DNA of 6,501 nucleotides from a bacterium (GTDB lineage: Bacteria; Bacillota; Clostridia; Oscillospirales; Acutalibacteraceae): positions 1 through 6,501 of the forward strand of contig JAHKZS010000119.1 in assembly GCA_020626545.1 (NCBI GenBank), read 5' to 3'. The notes under the pieces are model-generated. The model was not told where the DNA came from, ran no database searches, and saw only the letters and a list, made by a program, of their open reading frames with translations. Shown in pieces: positions 1-5,703 of this stretch. Within the stretch, counting starts at the first letter, position 1; every line of letters begins with the position of its first letter. The translations under genes and the position numbers were made by a program.

Positions 1-1
1 C

Positions 2-703
2 AACTACGTTATCACCGATACCGAAAAAGAGCGTAAATTCGTATGCGTTGATGAGCACGATATCCCCGAAGTTGCTATCGTAGACCCCGATATGATGTCC
101 TCAATGCCCAAGGGTTTAACAGCCGCCACAGGTATGGACGCTCTCACTCACGCTATCGAGGGCTATACCACTAAAGCCGCGTGGGAGATGACCGATATGT
201 TCCATCTCGAAGCTATTAAGCTTATCGCTAAGAACCTTCGCGGCGCGGTAGAGAATATTCCCGAAAACCGCGAGGGAATGGCACTCGCTCAGTACGTAGC
301 CGGTATGGGATTCTCTAACGTAGGTCTCGGAATCGCTCACTCAATCGCCCACACATTAGGCGCTCATTACGATACTCCCCACGGCGTAGCCTGCGCTATG
401 ATGCTCCCGATTGTTATGGAGTATAATCAGGAGTACACAGGCGAGAAGTTCAGAGAAATCGCTCGAGCTATGGGCGTTAAGGATGTAGACTCTATGTCTC
501 AGGCCGAGTACAGAAAAGCCGCTGTAGATGCTGTTAAGAAACTCTCCGAGGATGTAGGTATTCCCGCTAAGAACGATAAGATTAGGGAAGAGGACCTCGA
601 TGTTCTCGCGGCTGACGCTTACGCCGACGCCTGCCGTCCCGGCAACCCGAGAGATACTAGCGTAGAGGAGTTAAAAGAACTCTACAGAAAGATTATGCCG
701 TAA
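2..703 (+). CDS. fucO: Lactaldehyde reductase (iron-containing alcohol dehydrogenase), 5'-truncated by window edge
   Basis: The frame is open from the first bases to TAA at 701-703, giving 233 residues; the ATG at 92 is internal, not the start. The protein would reduce L-lactaldehyde to 1,2-propanediol with NADH, the cytoplasmic redox-balancing step of fucose and rhamnose fermentation. Metal ligands of the group III Fe-ADH family are visible. Numbering from the first full codon, they are D46 and H50 in GMDALTHAIEGY, H113 in GLGIAH, and H127 in DTPHG; H117 is the conserved extra histidine. From memory of E. coli FucO (D196, H200, H263, H277), all four sit at a constant offset of 150, so about 150 N-terminal residues with the nucleotide-binding fold are missing. 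The motifs FVCVDEHDIPEVA, QYVAGMGFSNVGLG and the C-terminal GNPRDTS also match FucO closely. Other Fe-ADHs with different alcohols remain possible, but this resemblance is specific. Confidence 0.9.
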   Translation, partial: NYVITDTEKERKFVCVDEHDIPEVAIVDPDMMSSMPKGLTAATGMDALTHAIEGYTTKAAWEMTDMFHLEAIKLIAKNLRGAVENIPENREGMALAQYVAGMGFSNVGLGIAHSIAHTLGAHYDTPHGVACAMMLPIVMEYNQEYTGEKFREIARAMGVKDVDSMSQAEYRKAAVDAVKKLSEDVGIPAKNDKIREEDLDVLAADAYADACRPGNPRDTSVEELKELYRKIMP

Positions 704-825
704 GGTTAGGGTAACAGAAGCAATCCGAACCACGCTTTAAACGGAGTAATTTTGACTCTTTACGGCTTGTCGAACGTCAGCAGGCTTAAGCGGACTGCTT
801 ATTATAATACTATATAAACGCATAA
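704..825. other. Intergenic spacer after fucO, no gene seen
   Basis: No open frame with a ribosome binding site is visible. A weak 5-bp dyad (AGCAG at 779-783, CTGCT at 795-799) and an AT-rich TATAAT-like stretch at 803-808 occur, but no matching -35 element lies at a suitable distance. I assign no function. Confidence 0.5.
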
Positions 826-867
826 AAACAGGGCTGCTCATAACTCAATGTGAGCAGCCCTCAGTTT
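826..867. terminator. Bidirectional intrinsic terminator between convergent fucO and amylase genes
   Basis: A perfect 10-bp stem, GGGCTGCTCA (831-840) with TGAGCAGCCC (851-860), closes a 10-base loop. It extends by A830-T861 and then by AAAC (826-829) with GTTT (864-867). Reading minus, the stem is followed by TGTTTTTATG, a reasonable U-tract for the amylase. Reading plus, it is followed by TCAGTTTAAATT, weaker but usable for fucO. Confidence 0.8.
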
Positions 868-871
868 AAAT

Positions 872-1003
872 TCAGAAATTAACAGTGGAAAGTGGTAAGA
901 AATCAAAAATTTTGAAAGAAAAAAGATTTTATCTCTATCTAACTATTGTTAAAATTCTTTTTTCTGAGAACGACTTTCCGCTTATCACTTAACATTTACA
1001 ACT
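872..1003. repeat. Diverged long inverted repeat in the convergent intergenic region
   Basis: The two halves are imperfect inverted copies. TTAACAGTGGAAAGTGGTAAG (879-899) resembles the reverse complement of 971-992, which reads TTAAGTGATAAGCGGAAAG. The inner segment GAAAGAAAAAAGATTTTA (914-931) resembles the reverse complement of 951-966, where the complement carries AGAAAAAAGAATTTT. Both arms keep the same order of elements. It could be a decayed miniature inverted-repeat element or an extended terminator structure. No flanking target duplication was recognised. Confidence 0.4.
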
Positions 1004-1006
1004 CGA

Positions 1007-1036
1007 GGCCGGCGCAAAACTTGCTTTGCGCCAGCC
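1007..1036 (-). terminator. GC-rich hairpin just past the amylase stop
   Basis: GGCGCAAA (1011-1018) pairs perfectly with TTTGCGCC (1025-1032) around a 6-base loop. After a C/A mismatch, GGC (1007-1009) pairs with GCC (1034-1036). It starts 13 bases past the amylase stop codon. No good U-tract follows on the minus strand, so it may act as a 3'-end stabiliser, with the stronger hairpin at 826-867 doing the terminating. Confidence 0.45.
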
Positions 1037-1049
1037 CCTTAATCTTTAT

Positions 1050-2888
1050 TTACTGAATTCCGGCAATCTTGTACTGAATCTTAGTCGCGTCCTTGATACT
1101 AACTCTGTTGTCACCGTCGAAGTCAGCGAGCCATCTCTGCTCGTTGTCGAGTGTAACTAATTTAACGAGGTCTTTCTGAATTAATGTAGCGTCCTTAACG
1201 TTGATAAGCTTATCTCTGTTAACGTCGCCTTTCTCGTACTTAGATACGGGAGCGGCGGTTGTGGGAGCTACTGTTGTAGGAGCGGCAGTTGTGGGAGCAA
1301 CTGTAGTCGGAACAGGAGCAGTAGTCGCGGGAGGAGCTGTTGTCGGCTCGGGCTCGTTGTAGAGAACCGCTACGCCTGTGTTGCCGATAGTACCTGATGT
1401 AATCTTTCCGCCTGATACTACGAAGTTAGTGCCTGTTACAGCGTCCTTGTATGTGCCGTTCGACATTGTAGCAACGGGGATATTAGCGGCTGACTTTGTA
1501 GCTGTGGAGTTAGCGCAGTTTACGAGAACGGCTCCGCCGCCCTTAGTAGTGCTGCTTCCGCGTCCGATAACCGCTACTGTACCCGAGTTAGCGAGGTACT
1601 CGCCCTGACCGTCGAAGAAGTTGTTAAACTTATTAACAGCCATAACTTCCTTAGCTGTCCAGTCTGTTTCGGAAGCGACGCCGAGGTTCTGAGTTAAGCT
1701 TGCGGGACGAGCGAGGTACATTGAAGTAATGCCGTCACGAGCCGCGATAGCCGCCCAAGTCTTATTTCTCTGAGCCTTCGAGTAGTTCTTGGACTCGCCG
1801 TCCATATATGTATCGTGAGATTCGTTCCAAAGAACTGTCTGAGCCTTTGTACCGTTAGCCATATTCTGAGGAACCGCCTGTCCGGGATTGCTCTGAATAA
1901 CAGCCTTCTGTACCTGACGGTAGATTGTCGAGTCTGTAACCTTCATAAACGGGAAGTAGAAGCTGTATTTACGTCCGAATCCGCAAGTATTAAGAATTTC
2001 GCCGTAAGATAAGATGTCCTTTTTATATGTGTTCTTAGCGTAATTCTTCACCTTGGTTACTGTATCTGTCCAGAAGTCAGATTTGTAGTTAACGGAATCC
2101 GAGGGGGTTTCGATATGCTTAGCCGCGTCAAAACGGAAGCCGTCGATACCCGCGTCTACTAATTCCCGGAGATATTCGTAGATAGCGTCCTGAACTCTCT
2201 GATCCTCTGTTTTAAGGTCGGGGAGACGTGATGTACAACCTCTTGTAAGGTCGTTAGTACATGTGCCCTCGGGACCGTTCCACTCGTACTGATATGTCAT
2301 ATTAAACCACGGTGAGTGGAAAAGCTTGTTATTTACGATTACGGACTCAAACTCTGCAGCCTTAGGTGTAAGATGTACCATAGGATCTGTCGAGTTTTTC
2401 TTAGAAGCGTTAGTTTCCTCGTCGTTAGCTGTACCCATATGGTTGATAACCGAGTCGGCGATAACTCTTACGCCGTAGGAATGAGCGGTCTCTACCATCT
2501 TTTTGAGCTGAGCCTTTGTGCCGAGAGCGTTATCTGTGCTTTCGTTAATCTGGAAACCCGCGGGCTGATAGAACATCCACCAACCGTTAGTAGTTTCGCC
2601 TGTAACCTTATGACCTGTTGTAGCTTCTTTAATCTCGTTAGGAGGCGAAATCTGTACAACCGAGAAGCCCTGTGAAGCGATCTTCGGGATTTCTTTTTCT
2701 AAGTTTTCGTAGCTCCAGTTCCAACACTGAAGAATTGTAGCGTTATCATTCGAGTCAGTAATTCCGTTGACCAAAGCCGCGGAAGTCTGTTTGTCTGTCG
2801 TTGTAGCGATAGCTGAGTACTGCGCTACGATAAAGCACGTAGATATAATGCAGACCGCCAGCACAACGGATAAAATTCGTTTTTTCAT
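1050..2888 (-). CDS. Secreted alpha-amylase (GH13, AmyE-like) with C-terminal dockerin
   Basis: 612 residues that would hydrolyse internal alpha-1,4 bonds of starch outside the cell. The signal peptide has a basic MKKR start, a hydrophobic core and a likely cleavage after AIA28. The GH13 barrel spans about 48-420. Region I is DSVINH (145-150). Region II is GFRFDAAKH (250-258), with D254 as nucleophile. Region III is SYGEIL, with E297 as acid/base. Region IV is ESHD (356-359), with D359 as stabiliser. The order and wording (CWNWS, YQPAGFQI, WNESHDTYM, a C-terminal beta domain about 425-510 ending VAVLY) match Bacillus AmyE, suggesting subfamily GH13_28. A Thr/Pro linker (511-549) leads to a type I-like dockerin (550-612), whose calcium loops are D555/N557/D559/N563/D566 and D589/D591/D593/S597/D600. 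The start is fixed by AGGAGG at 2896-2901, seven bases before ATG. The dockerin implies docking to a cohesin scaffoldin, as in the R. bromii amylosome; the partner is not in the window. Confidence 0.95.
   Translation of the reverse strand: MKKRILSVVLAVCIISTCFIVAQYSAIATTTDKQTSAALVNGITDSNDNATILQCWNWSYENLEKEIPKIASQGFSVVQISPPNEIKEATTGHKVTGETTNGWWMFYQPAGFQINESTDNALGTKAQLKKMVETAHSYGVRVIADSVINHMGTANDEETNASKKNSTDPMVHLTPKAAEFESVIVNNKLFHSPWFNMTYQYEWNGPEGTCTNDLTRGCTSRLPDLKTEDQRVQDAIYEYLRELVDAGIDGFRFDAAKHIETPSDSVNYKSDFWTDTVTKVKNYAKNTYKKDILSYGEILNTCGFGRKYSFYFPFMKVTDSTIYRQVQKAVIQSNPGQAVPQNMANGTKAQTVLWNESHDTYMDGESKNYSKAQRNKTWAAIAARDGITSMYLARPASLTQNLGVASETDWTAKEVMAVNKFNNFFDGQGEYLANSGTVAVIGRGSSTTKGGGAVLVNCANSTATKSAANIPVATMSNGTYKDAVTGTNFVVSGGKITSGTIGNTGVAVLYNEPEPTTAPPATTAPVPTTVAPTTAAPTTVAPTTAAPVSKYEKGDVNRDKLINVKDATLIQKDLVKLVTLDNEQRWLADFDGDNRVSIKDATKIQYKIAGIQ
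1251..1310 (-). repeat. Two tandem 30-bp repeats encoding the amylase Thr/Pro linker
   Basis: Copies at 1251-1280 and 1281-1310 match at 26 of 30 bases. Each encodes PTTVAPTTAA (residues 527-536 and 537-546), and neighbouring linker sequence follows the same TTAP pattern. This is an in-frame expansion of a flexible linker, expected to vary in copy number between strains. Confidence 0.75.
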
Positions 2889-2944
2889 AAGTTTTCCTCC
2901 TATGTAACTTCTAACAAGGTATAACTACCTTTTTATCACATACT

Positions 2945-2973
2945 ATAATAAAATATTTTTCGCAAAAAAACAA
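2945..2973 (-). promoter_or_regulatory. Candidate sigma-A promoter for the amylase
   Basis: Reading minus, TTGTTT (2968-2973) and TATTAT (2945-2950) are 17 bases apart, about 55 bases upstream of the start codon. The -10 matches 5 of 6 consensus bases and the -35 only 3 of 6. AT-richness makes chance matches likely. Confidence 0.4.
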
Positions 2974-2979
2974 TTCGTG

Positions 2980-2991
2980 TTTTGTACAAAA
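2980..2991. promoter_or_regulatory. 12-bp perfect palindrome upstream of amylase promoter
   Basis: TTTTGTACAAAA is its own reverse complement and ends six bases upstream of the proposed -35 element. The position would suit an activator or repressor site for the amylase, but no second copy was seen in the window and no regulator can be named. Confidence 0.3.
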
Positions 2992-3040
2992 TTTTACTCT
3001 AATATATGTATATAATGCCACTTTATAATTTTTTATAATA

Positions 3041-3074
3041 AAACCCGGCGGGCTCATTTGAGTCAGCCGAGTTT
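3041..3074 (-). terminator. Intrinsic terminator of the secreted LRR gene
   Basis: The stem AAAC-CGGC-GGCT (3041-3054, with two mismatched positions) pairs with AGTC-GCCG-GTTT (3061-3074) around the loop CATTTG. On the minus strand the stem runs into TTTTATTAT, a U-rich tail. It begins 38 bases past the stop codon at 3112, so the LRR and amylase transcripts are probably separate. Confidence 0.7.
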
Positions 3075-3111
3075 GTTGTTAAAGTGTTTAGTTTTAATAA
3101 ATCGAAGATTA

Positions 3112-4077
3112 TTATCCCAACGCTATGAATTTAAACTTATTCTTCTTAGCGTACTTCTGGGCAGCTGTGCCTTTATAGCCTTTAATTGTAATATTTTCAA
3201 TCGGTTTTTCAACATAATATCCCTCAGGCTCCAATAATTCCTCCTTAAAACCAAAAGCATATTTTTTTATTGTCTTTACAGTTTTAGGAATTCTAACACT
3301 CTTTAGTGCTTTGCAATTTACAAATGCGTACTTACCAATTGTCTTTACATTATTACCTATTTTAACTGACTTTAGCTTTTTACACCCTTCAAAAGCATAA
3401 TCTCCAATATCCTTCGTTTTGTTAGGAATAATAATCTTTTTAAGTTTTTTACATTCAGAAAAGGAGTATTTCCCTATTTTAACAACTGAATTCGGGATTT
3501 TAATATTTTTCAAAGCTTTGCAATTGTAAAAAGCCATATAATTTATATTCTTAACCCCCGAACCTATTTTAACACTTTTTAATTTTTCGCACTCTGCAAA
3601 AGTATGAAATTGTATACTTTTTAAAGTACCGGGAATAGTGATTTTATTTAAGTTTACGCAATTATTAAATGCTGACTCTCCTAAAGATTTTATTCCCTTG
3701 GGTATGTTAATACTCTTTAAGTTCTTACAATGGTCAAAAGCGTTATATCCTATTCTTTTTACTGTTTTTGGAAGTTTCACTGCTTTTATTCTGTCGTAGT
3801 AATTCTGTCTTACGCCAGTATTTCCTTCTTCAGAATAAGAAAATGAATAATTTGGAATAGAAGTTATCCCCTTTTTAAACACAACTTTTTCAGGATGTTT
3901 AATATTTATCCAAGGAGCATTGTAGTTATCATACTTCATTTTGCCCATAATATTAATAGTAAGGGTTCTTGTGTTTTTGTTATATGTGTATTGAGGTTCT
4001 TCAGCGTTAGCGGTAATAATGCTGACTGATGTAATCATTACACAGATTGTTAATAATAATGTGATTAGTCTTTTCAT
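3112..4077 (-). CDS. Secreted BspA-like leucine-rich-repeat (LRR_5) protein
   Basis: 321 residues. The signal peptide starts MKRLITLLL, with likely cleavage after ANA25. A beta-rich opening (about 29-96, including one degenerate repeat) precedes eight LRR_5 repeats of exactly 23 residues (97-280), with the pattern LKsvkIPksVkkIGkyAFxnCkk. A C-terminal cap (about 293-321) contains GYKGTAAQKYAKKNKFKF and ends at IALG. There is no membrane anchor, LPXTG motif or dockerin, so the protein is probably released or held by its cap. LRR_5 proteins of this type serve in surface adhesion or protein binding in other bacteria; the ligand here is unknown. AGGAGG at 4086-4091, eight bases before ATG, fixes the start. 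Strongly basic (Lys-rich) and AT-rich compared with the amylase. Paralogous to the lipoprotein at 4265-5365. Confidence 0.9.
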   Translation of the reverse strand: MKRLITLLLTICVMITSVSIITANAEEPQYTYNKNTRTLTINIMGKMKYDNYNAPWINIKHPEKVVFKKGITSIPNYSFSYSEEGNTGVRQNYYDRIKAVKLPKTVKRIGYNAFDHCKNLKSINIPKGIKSLGESAFNNCVNLNKITIPGTLKSIQFHTFAECEKLKSVKIGSGVKNINYMAFYNCKALKNIKIPNSVVKIGKYSFSECKKLKKIIIPNKTKDIGDYAFEGCKKLKSVKIGNNVKTIGKYAFVNCKALKSVRIPKTVKTIKKYAFGFKEELLEPEGYYVEKPIENITIKGYKGTAAQKYAKKNKFKFIALG

Positions 4078-4125
4078 TTTAAAAACCTCCTTTTAAGTCG
4101 GATTAGGTTATTAGCAGTATTATTC

Positions 4126-4155
4126 TATAAACCTATTCTACTATAGTAGCGTCAA
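4126..4155 (-). promoter_or_regulatory. Candidate promoter with palindromic operator in its spacer
   Basis: Reading minus, TTGACG (4150-4155, 5 of 6 consensus) is followed after 18 bases by TTTATA (4126-4131), with the start codon of the LRR gene 48 bases further on. The spacer contains the perfect 12-bp palindrome CTACTATAGTAG (4138-4149), directly next to the -35 hexamer. A dimeric regulator bound there would cover the promoter. The -10 element is only a fair match, and TATAGA or TAGAAT just downstream are alternatives with overlong spacing. Confidence 0.4.
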
Positions 4156-4196
4156 GAAATCACGAAAAAGTTTCAGAAATCAGCAAATTATTTTCG

Positions 4197-4248
4197 TTTC
4201 TACGTTCTGCACAAAAAGCATAAGCAAAATTTGTGCAGAAAGTAGAGA
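4197..4248 (-). terminator. Long hairpin after the LRR lipoprotein gene
   Basis: An 11-bp perfect stem, TTCTGCACAAA (4205-4215) with TTTGTGCAGAA (4230-4240), is extended across one G/A mismatch by TCTAC (4199-4203) with GTAGA (4242-4246), around a 14-base A-rich loop. It starts 16 bases past the stop codon at 4265. The base of the stem is followed on the minus strand by AAACGAAAA rather than a U-tract, so it is not a textbook terminator; it could instead stabilise the 3' end. Confidence 0.5.
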
Positions 4249-4264
4249 GATTAATCGAGAAATA

Positions 4265-5365
4265 TTATCCCAACGCTACGAATTTAAACCCATTTTTCTT
4301 TGCGTACTTCTCCGCGGCAGTGCCTTTATAGCCTTTTATTATAAAGTCCTTTGTTTTTTTGGGGGTTATTTTTTTGGATTCTTCATATCCGATAGCGTAG
4401 CTGCCGATTTCTTTAACGGATTTTGGTACAGTAATTGTTTTAAGTTTTTTACAATTATAAAATGCTCTTGCTTTTATAAATTTTATTCTTTCAAAAAGCT
4501 TGATATTTTCTAAATTTACATCATCATAAAATGCTTCCTCTTCTATAGTTTCTAATTTTTTAGAAAATGAAACCTCTTTTAATTTTTCACAGCTACTAAA
4601 TGACTCCGTACCAATTGAAATAACATTGTCAGGTAAATCAATTCTAATTAAATCATTACATCCATCAAAAGCCCCCTCGCTTATTTCAGTTATATTATTT
4701 GATAAAACAATTTCTTCTACATCTGAAAAACAAAAGGAATTTTTAAATTCGGTAACAGAATCAGGAAGCTTTACATTTTTTAACTCACAACATGTAAAAG
4801 CTCCGCTTCCTATACTCTTAACTCCTTTTTCGATTTTAACATTATTTAGCTTGCAGTGTTCAAACGCTTCGTTGGATATATGACTTAAACTTGCCGGGAT
4901 TATAATATCATCTAGTATCTTACAGCCATAGAAAGCTCTTGGAGATATAGTTTCTAACCCTTTCGGTAAATTAATTTTTTTGAGTTTCTTGCAATTCTCA
5001 AAAGCTTCAGTTCCAATACTTTTTATTGTATCGGGTAAAACCACCTCTTTTACTTCACCAAAACACAAGGGTTTATCATATTGTGTAGTATGTACTTCAT
5101 CTTCTTCGTAGTTTGCAAAAGCCCTGTCTGCAATAGAAGTGATTCCCGAGCCTATAACAATTTTATCCGGAAGAAAAGAAGATTTTTTCCATTTATTAAT
5201 AACTTTTTCATCCTTCATTTCACCAAAGCCCGATATATACATAATGCCCGTTTTCTTTTCAATTCTATATGATAAAGAGTTAGGAGAAAAATTACAACCA
5301 GATAAGATATTAATAATACTTAAAAGCACAATAAAGCCAATTAAAAGCCTTTTAAATTTTAACAT
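4265..5365 (-). CDS. BspA-like LRR_5 lipoprotein
   Basis: 366 residues from ATG at 5363-5365. The open frame reaches a TTG at 5389, but that start would place the AGGAG site (5376-5380) inside the gene; the ATG ten bases after it is preferred and puts a clean lipoprotein signal at the N-terminus. The signal has a hydrophobic segment (7-22) and lipobox LSGC, with C24 as the lipidated cysteine. About ten LRR_5 repeats (105-330) of 21-23 residues follow the pattern LkxIxLPxxvxxIgxxAFxxCkk. They are more diverged than those of the 3112-4077 paralogue. The cap GYKGTAAEKYAKKNGFKF ends at VALG366. The protein would be tethered to the outer membrane face, displaying the LRR solenoid for binding host, substrate or other surface proteins; the ligand is not predictable. 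AT-rich, like its neighbours on the right. Confidence 0.88.
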   Translation of the reverse strand: MLKFKRLLIGFIVLLSIINILSGCNFSPNSLSYRIEKKTGIMYISGFGEMKDEKVINKWKKSSFLPDKIVIGSGITSIADRAFANYEEDEVHTTQYDKPLCFGEVKEVVLPDTIKSIGTEAFENCKKLKKINLPKGLETISPRAFYGCKILDDIIIPASLSHISNEAFEHCKLNNVKIEKGVKSIGSGAFTCCELKNVKLPDSVTEFKNSFCFSDVEEIVLSNNITEISEGAFDGCNDLIRIDLPDNVISIGTESFSSCEKLKEVSFSKKLETIEEEAFYDDVNLENIKLFERIKFIKARAFYNCKKLKTITVPKSVKEIGSYAIGYEESKKITPKKTKDFIIKGYKGTAAEKYAKKNGFKFVALG

Positions 5366-5375
5366 ATGCCATTCA

Positions 5376-5380
5376 CTCCT
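5376..5380 (-). promoter_or_regulatory. Ribosome binding site deciding the lipoprotein start
   Basis: AGGAG (in AAAAGGAGTG) lies ten bases upstream of ATG 5363-5365. The alternative TTG at 5387-5389 has no comparable site at a proper distance, so the longer frame is rejected. Confidence 0.75.
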
Positions 5381-5381
5381 T

Positions 5382-5513
5382 TTAAACAATTTTTAATCTG
5401 TATTTTTGATATTTAATATAATATACACTATTCTCTGTCCAAAAACATACTGCCTTTTTATTATCATATTTAATTGTTTTAAAACCAGTAATTTTTTCAT
5501 AAACGAAATCCTC
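5382..5513 (-). pseudogene. Possible frameshifted small gene or gene remnant (overlaps the 35-codon frame)
   Basis: This frame is open from after a TAG (5514-5516) to TAA (5382-5384) and reads, in part, EKITGFKTIKYDNKKAV and then CFWTENSVYYIKY. That looks more protein-like than the overlapping ATG frame, but it has no standard start codon. One extra A in the six-A run just after ATG 5498-5500 would join MKK to ITGFKT and give a 39-residue product behind a perfect AGGAGG. So either an indel has broken a small gene, or this is the tail of a decayed larger one. Coding likeness is judged by eye in AT-rich DNA. Confidence 0.3.
5393..5500 (-). CDS. Hypothetical 35-residue small ORF upstream of the LRR lipoprotein
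   Basis: ATG (5498-5500) sits nine bases after a perfect AGGAGG (5510-5515), and the frame ends at TAA 5393-5395, 27 bases before the lipoprotein start. The product begins MKKLLVLKQLNMIIKRQ and is basic and hydrophobic, with no recognised domain. It could be a leader peptide translated ahead of the lipoprotein. More likely it is the result of a one-base indel, because the +1 frame (5382-5513) looks better as protein. The ribosome binding site is the strongest evidence; the product itself is unsupported. Confidence 0.35.
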   Translation of the reverse strand: MKKLLVLKQLNMIIKRQYVFGQRIVYIILNIKNTD

Positions 5514-5579
5514 CTAAATGTTTTATAGAATAATGACACGCGTTAACTAGATATAAGTAATTTTTACAAGACGTTGCCG

Positions 5580-5669
5580 TTACTTTTTCTTCAACACTAC
5601 GAATTTAAACTTATTCTTCTTAGCGTACTTTTCGGCGGCAGTTCCTTTATAGCCCTTGATTGTAAAGTC
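5580..5669 (-). pseudogene. Orphan C-terminal cap of a third LRR_5 protein
   Basis: This reads DFTIKGYKGTAAEKYAKKNK and then FKFVVLKKK before TAA at 5580-5582. It is the same cap that ends the two LRR proteins in this window. The codon immediately upstream in frame is TAA (5670-5672), another TAA follows at 5682-5684, and no start codon or LRR repeats remain. At DNA level 5598-5665 matches 3124-3191 at about 60 of 68 bases. I read it as the surviving 3' end of a deleted LRR gene or as a recombination scar. It directly follows the Ig-like gene but is in a different frame. Confidence 0.75.
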
Positions 5670-5703
5670 TTAAAGCTCTTTTTAATCTGCATTTATTGTC
5701 ACG

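Noticed and set aside
116..340. Minus-strand open frame antisense to fucO
   Set aside because: It lies opposite conserved FucO metal-binding sequence; its openness is a by-product of the codon bias of fucO.
801..820. TATAAT-like plus-strand promoter after fucO
   Set aside because: There is no -35 element at 16-19 bases and no gene on the plus strand downstream before the convergent terminator.
1378..2675. Plus-strand open frames of 65-119 codons inside the amylase gene
   Set aside because: They lie antisense to a confidently identified gene with strong codon bias and show no ribosome binding site or domain.
3238..3789. 69-bp periodicity as a possible CRISPR or satellite array
   Set aside because: The period is exactly 23 codons and is explained by the LRR_5 repeats of the encoded protein.
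5387..5389. TTG as start of the LRR lipoprotein (374 residues)
   Set aside because: It would add eight residues ahead of the signal peptide and put the AGGAG site inside the gene; ATG 5363-5365 fits better.
4626..5396. Plus-strand open frames antisense to the LRR lipoprotein
   Set aside because: They are Ser/Phe-rich translations typical of the reverse strand of Lys/Glu-rich repeats, with no start signals.
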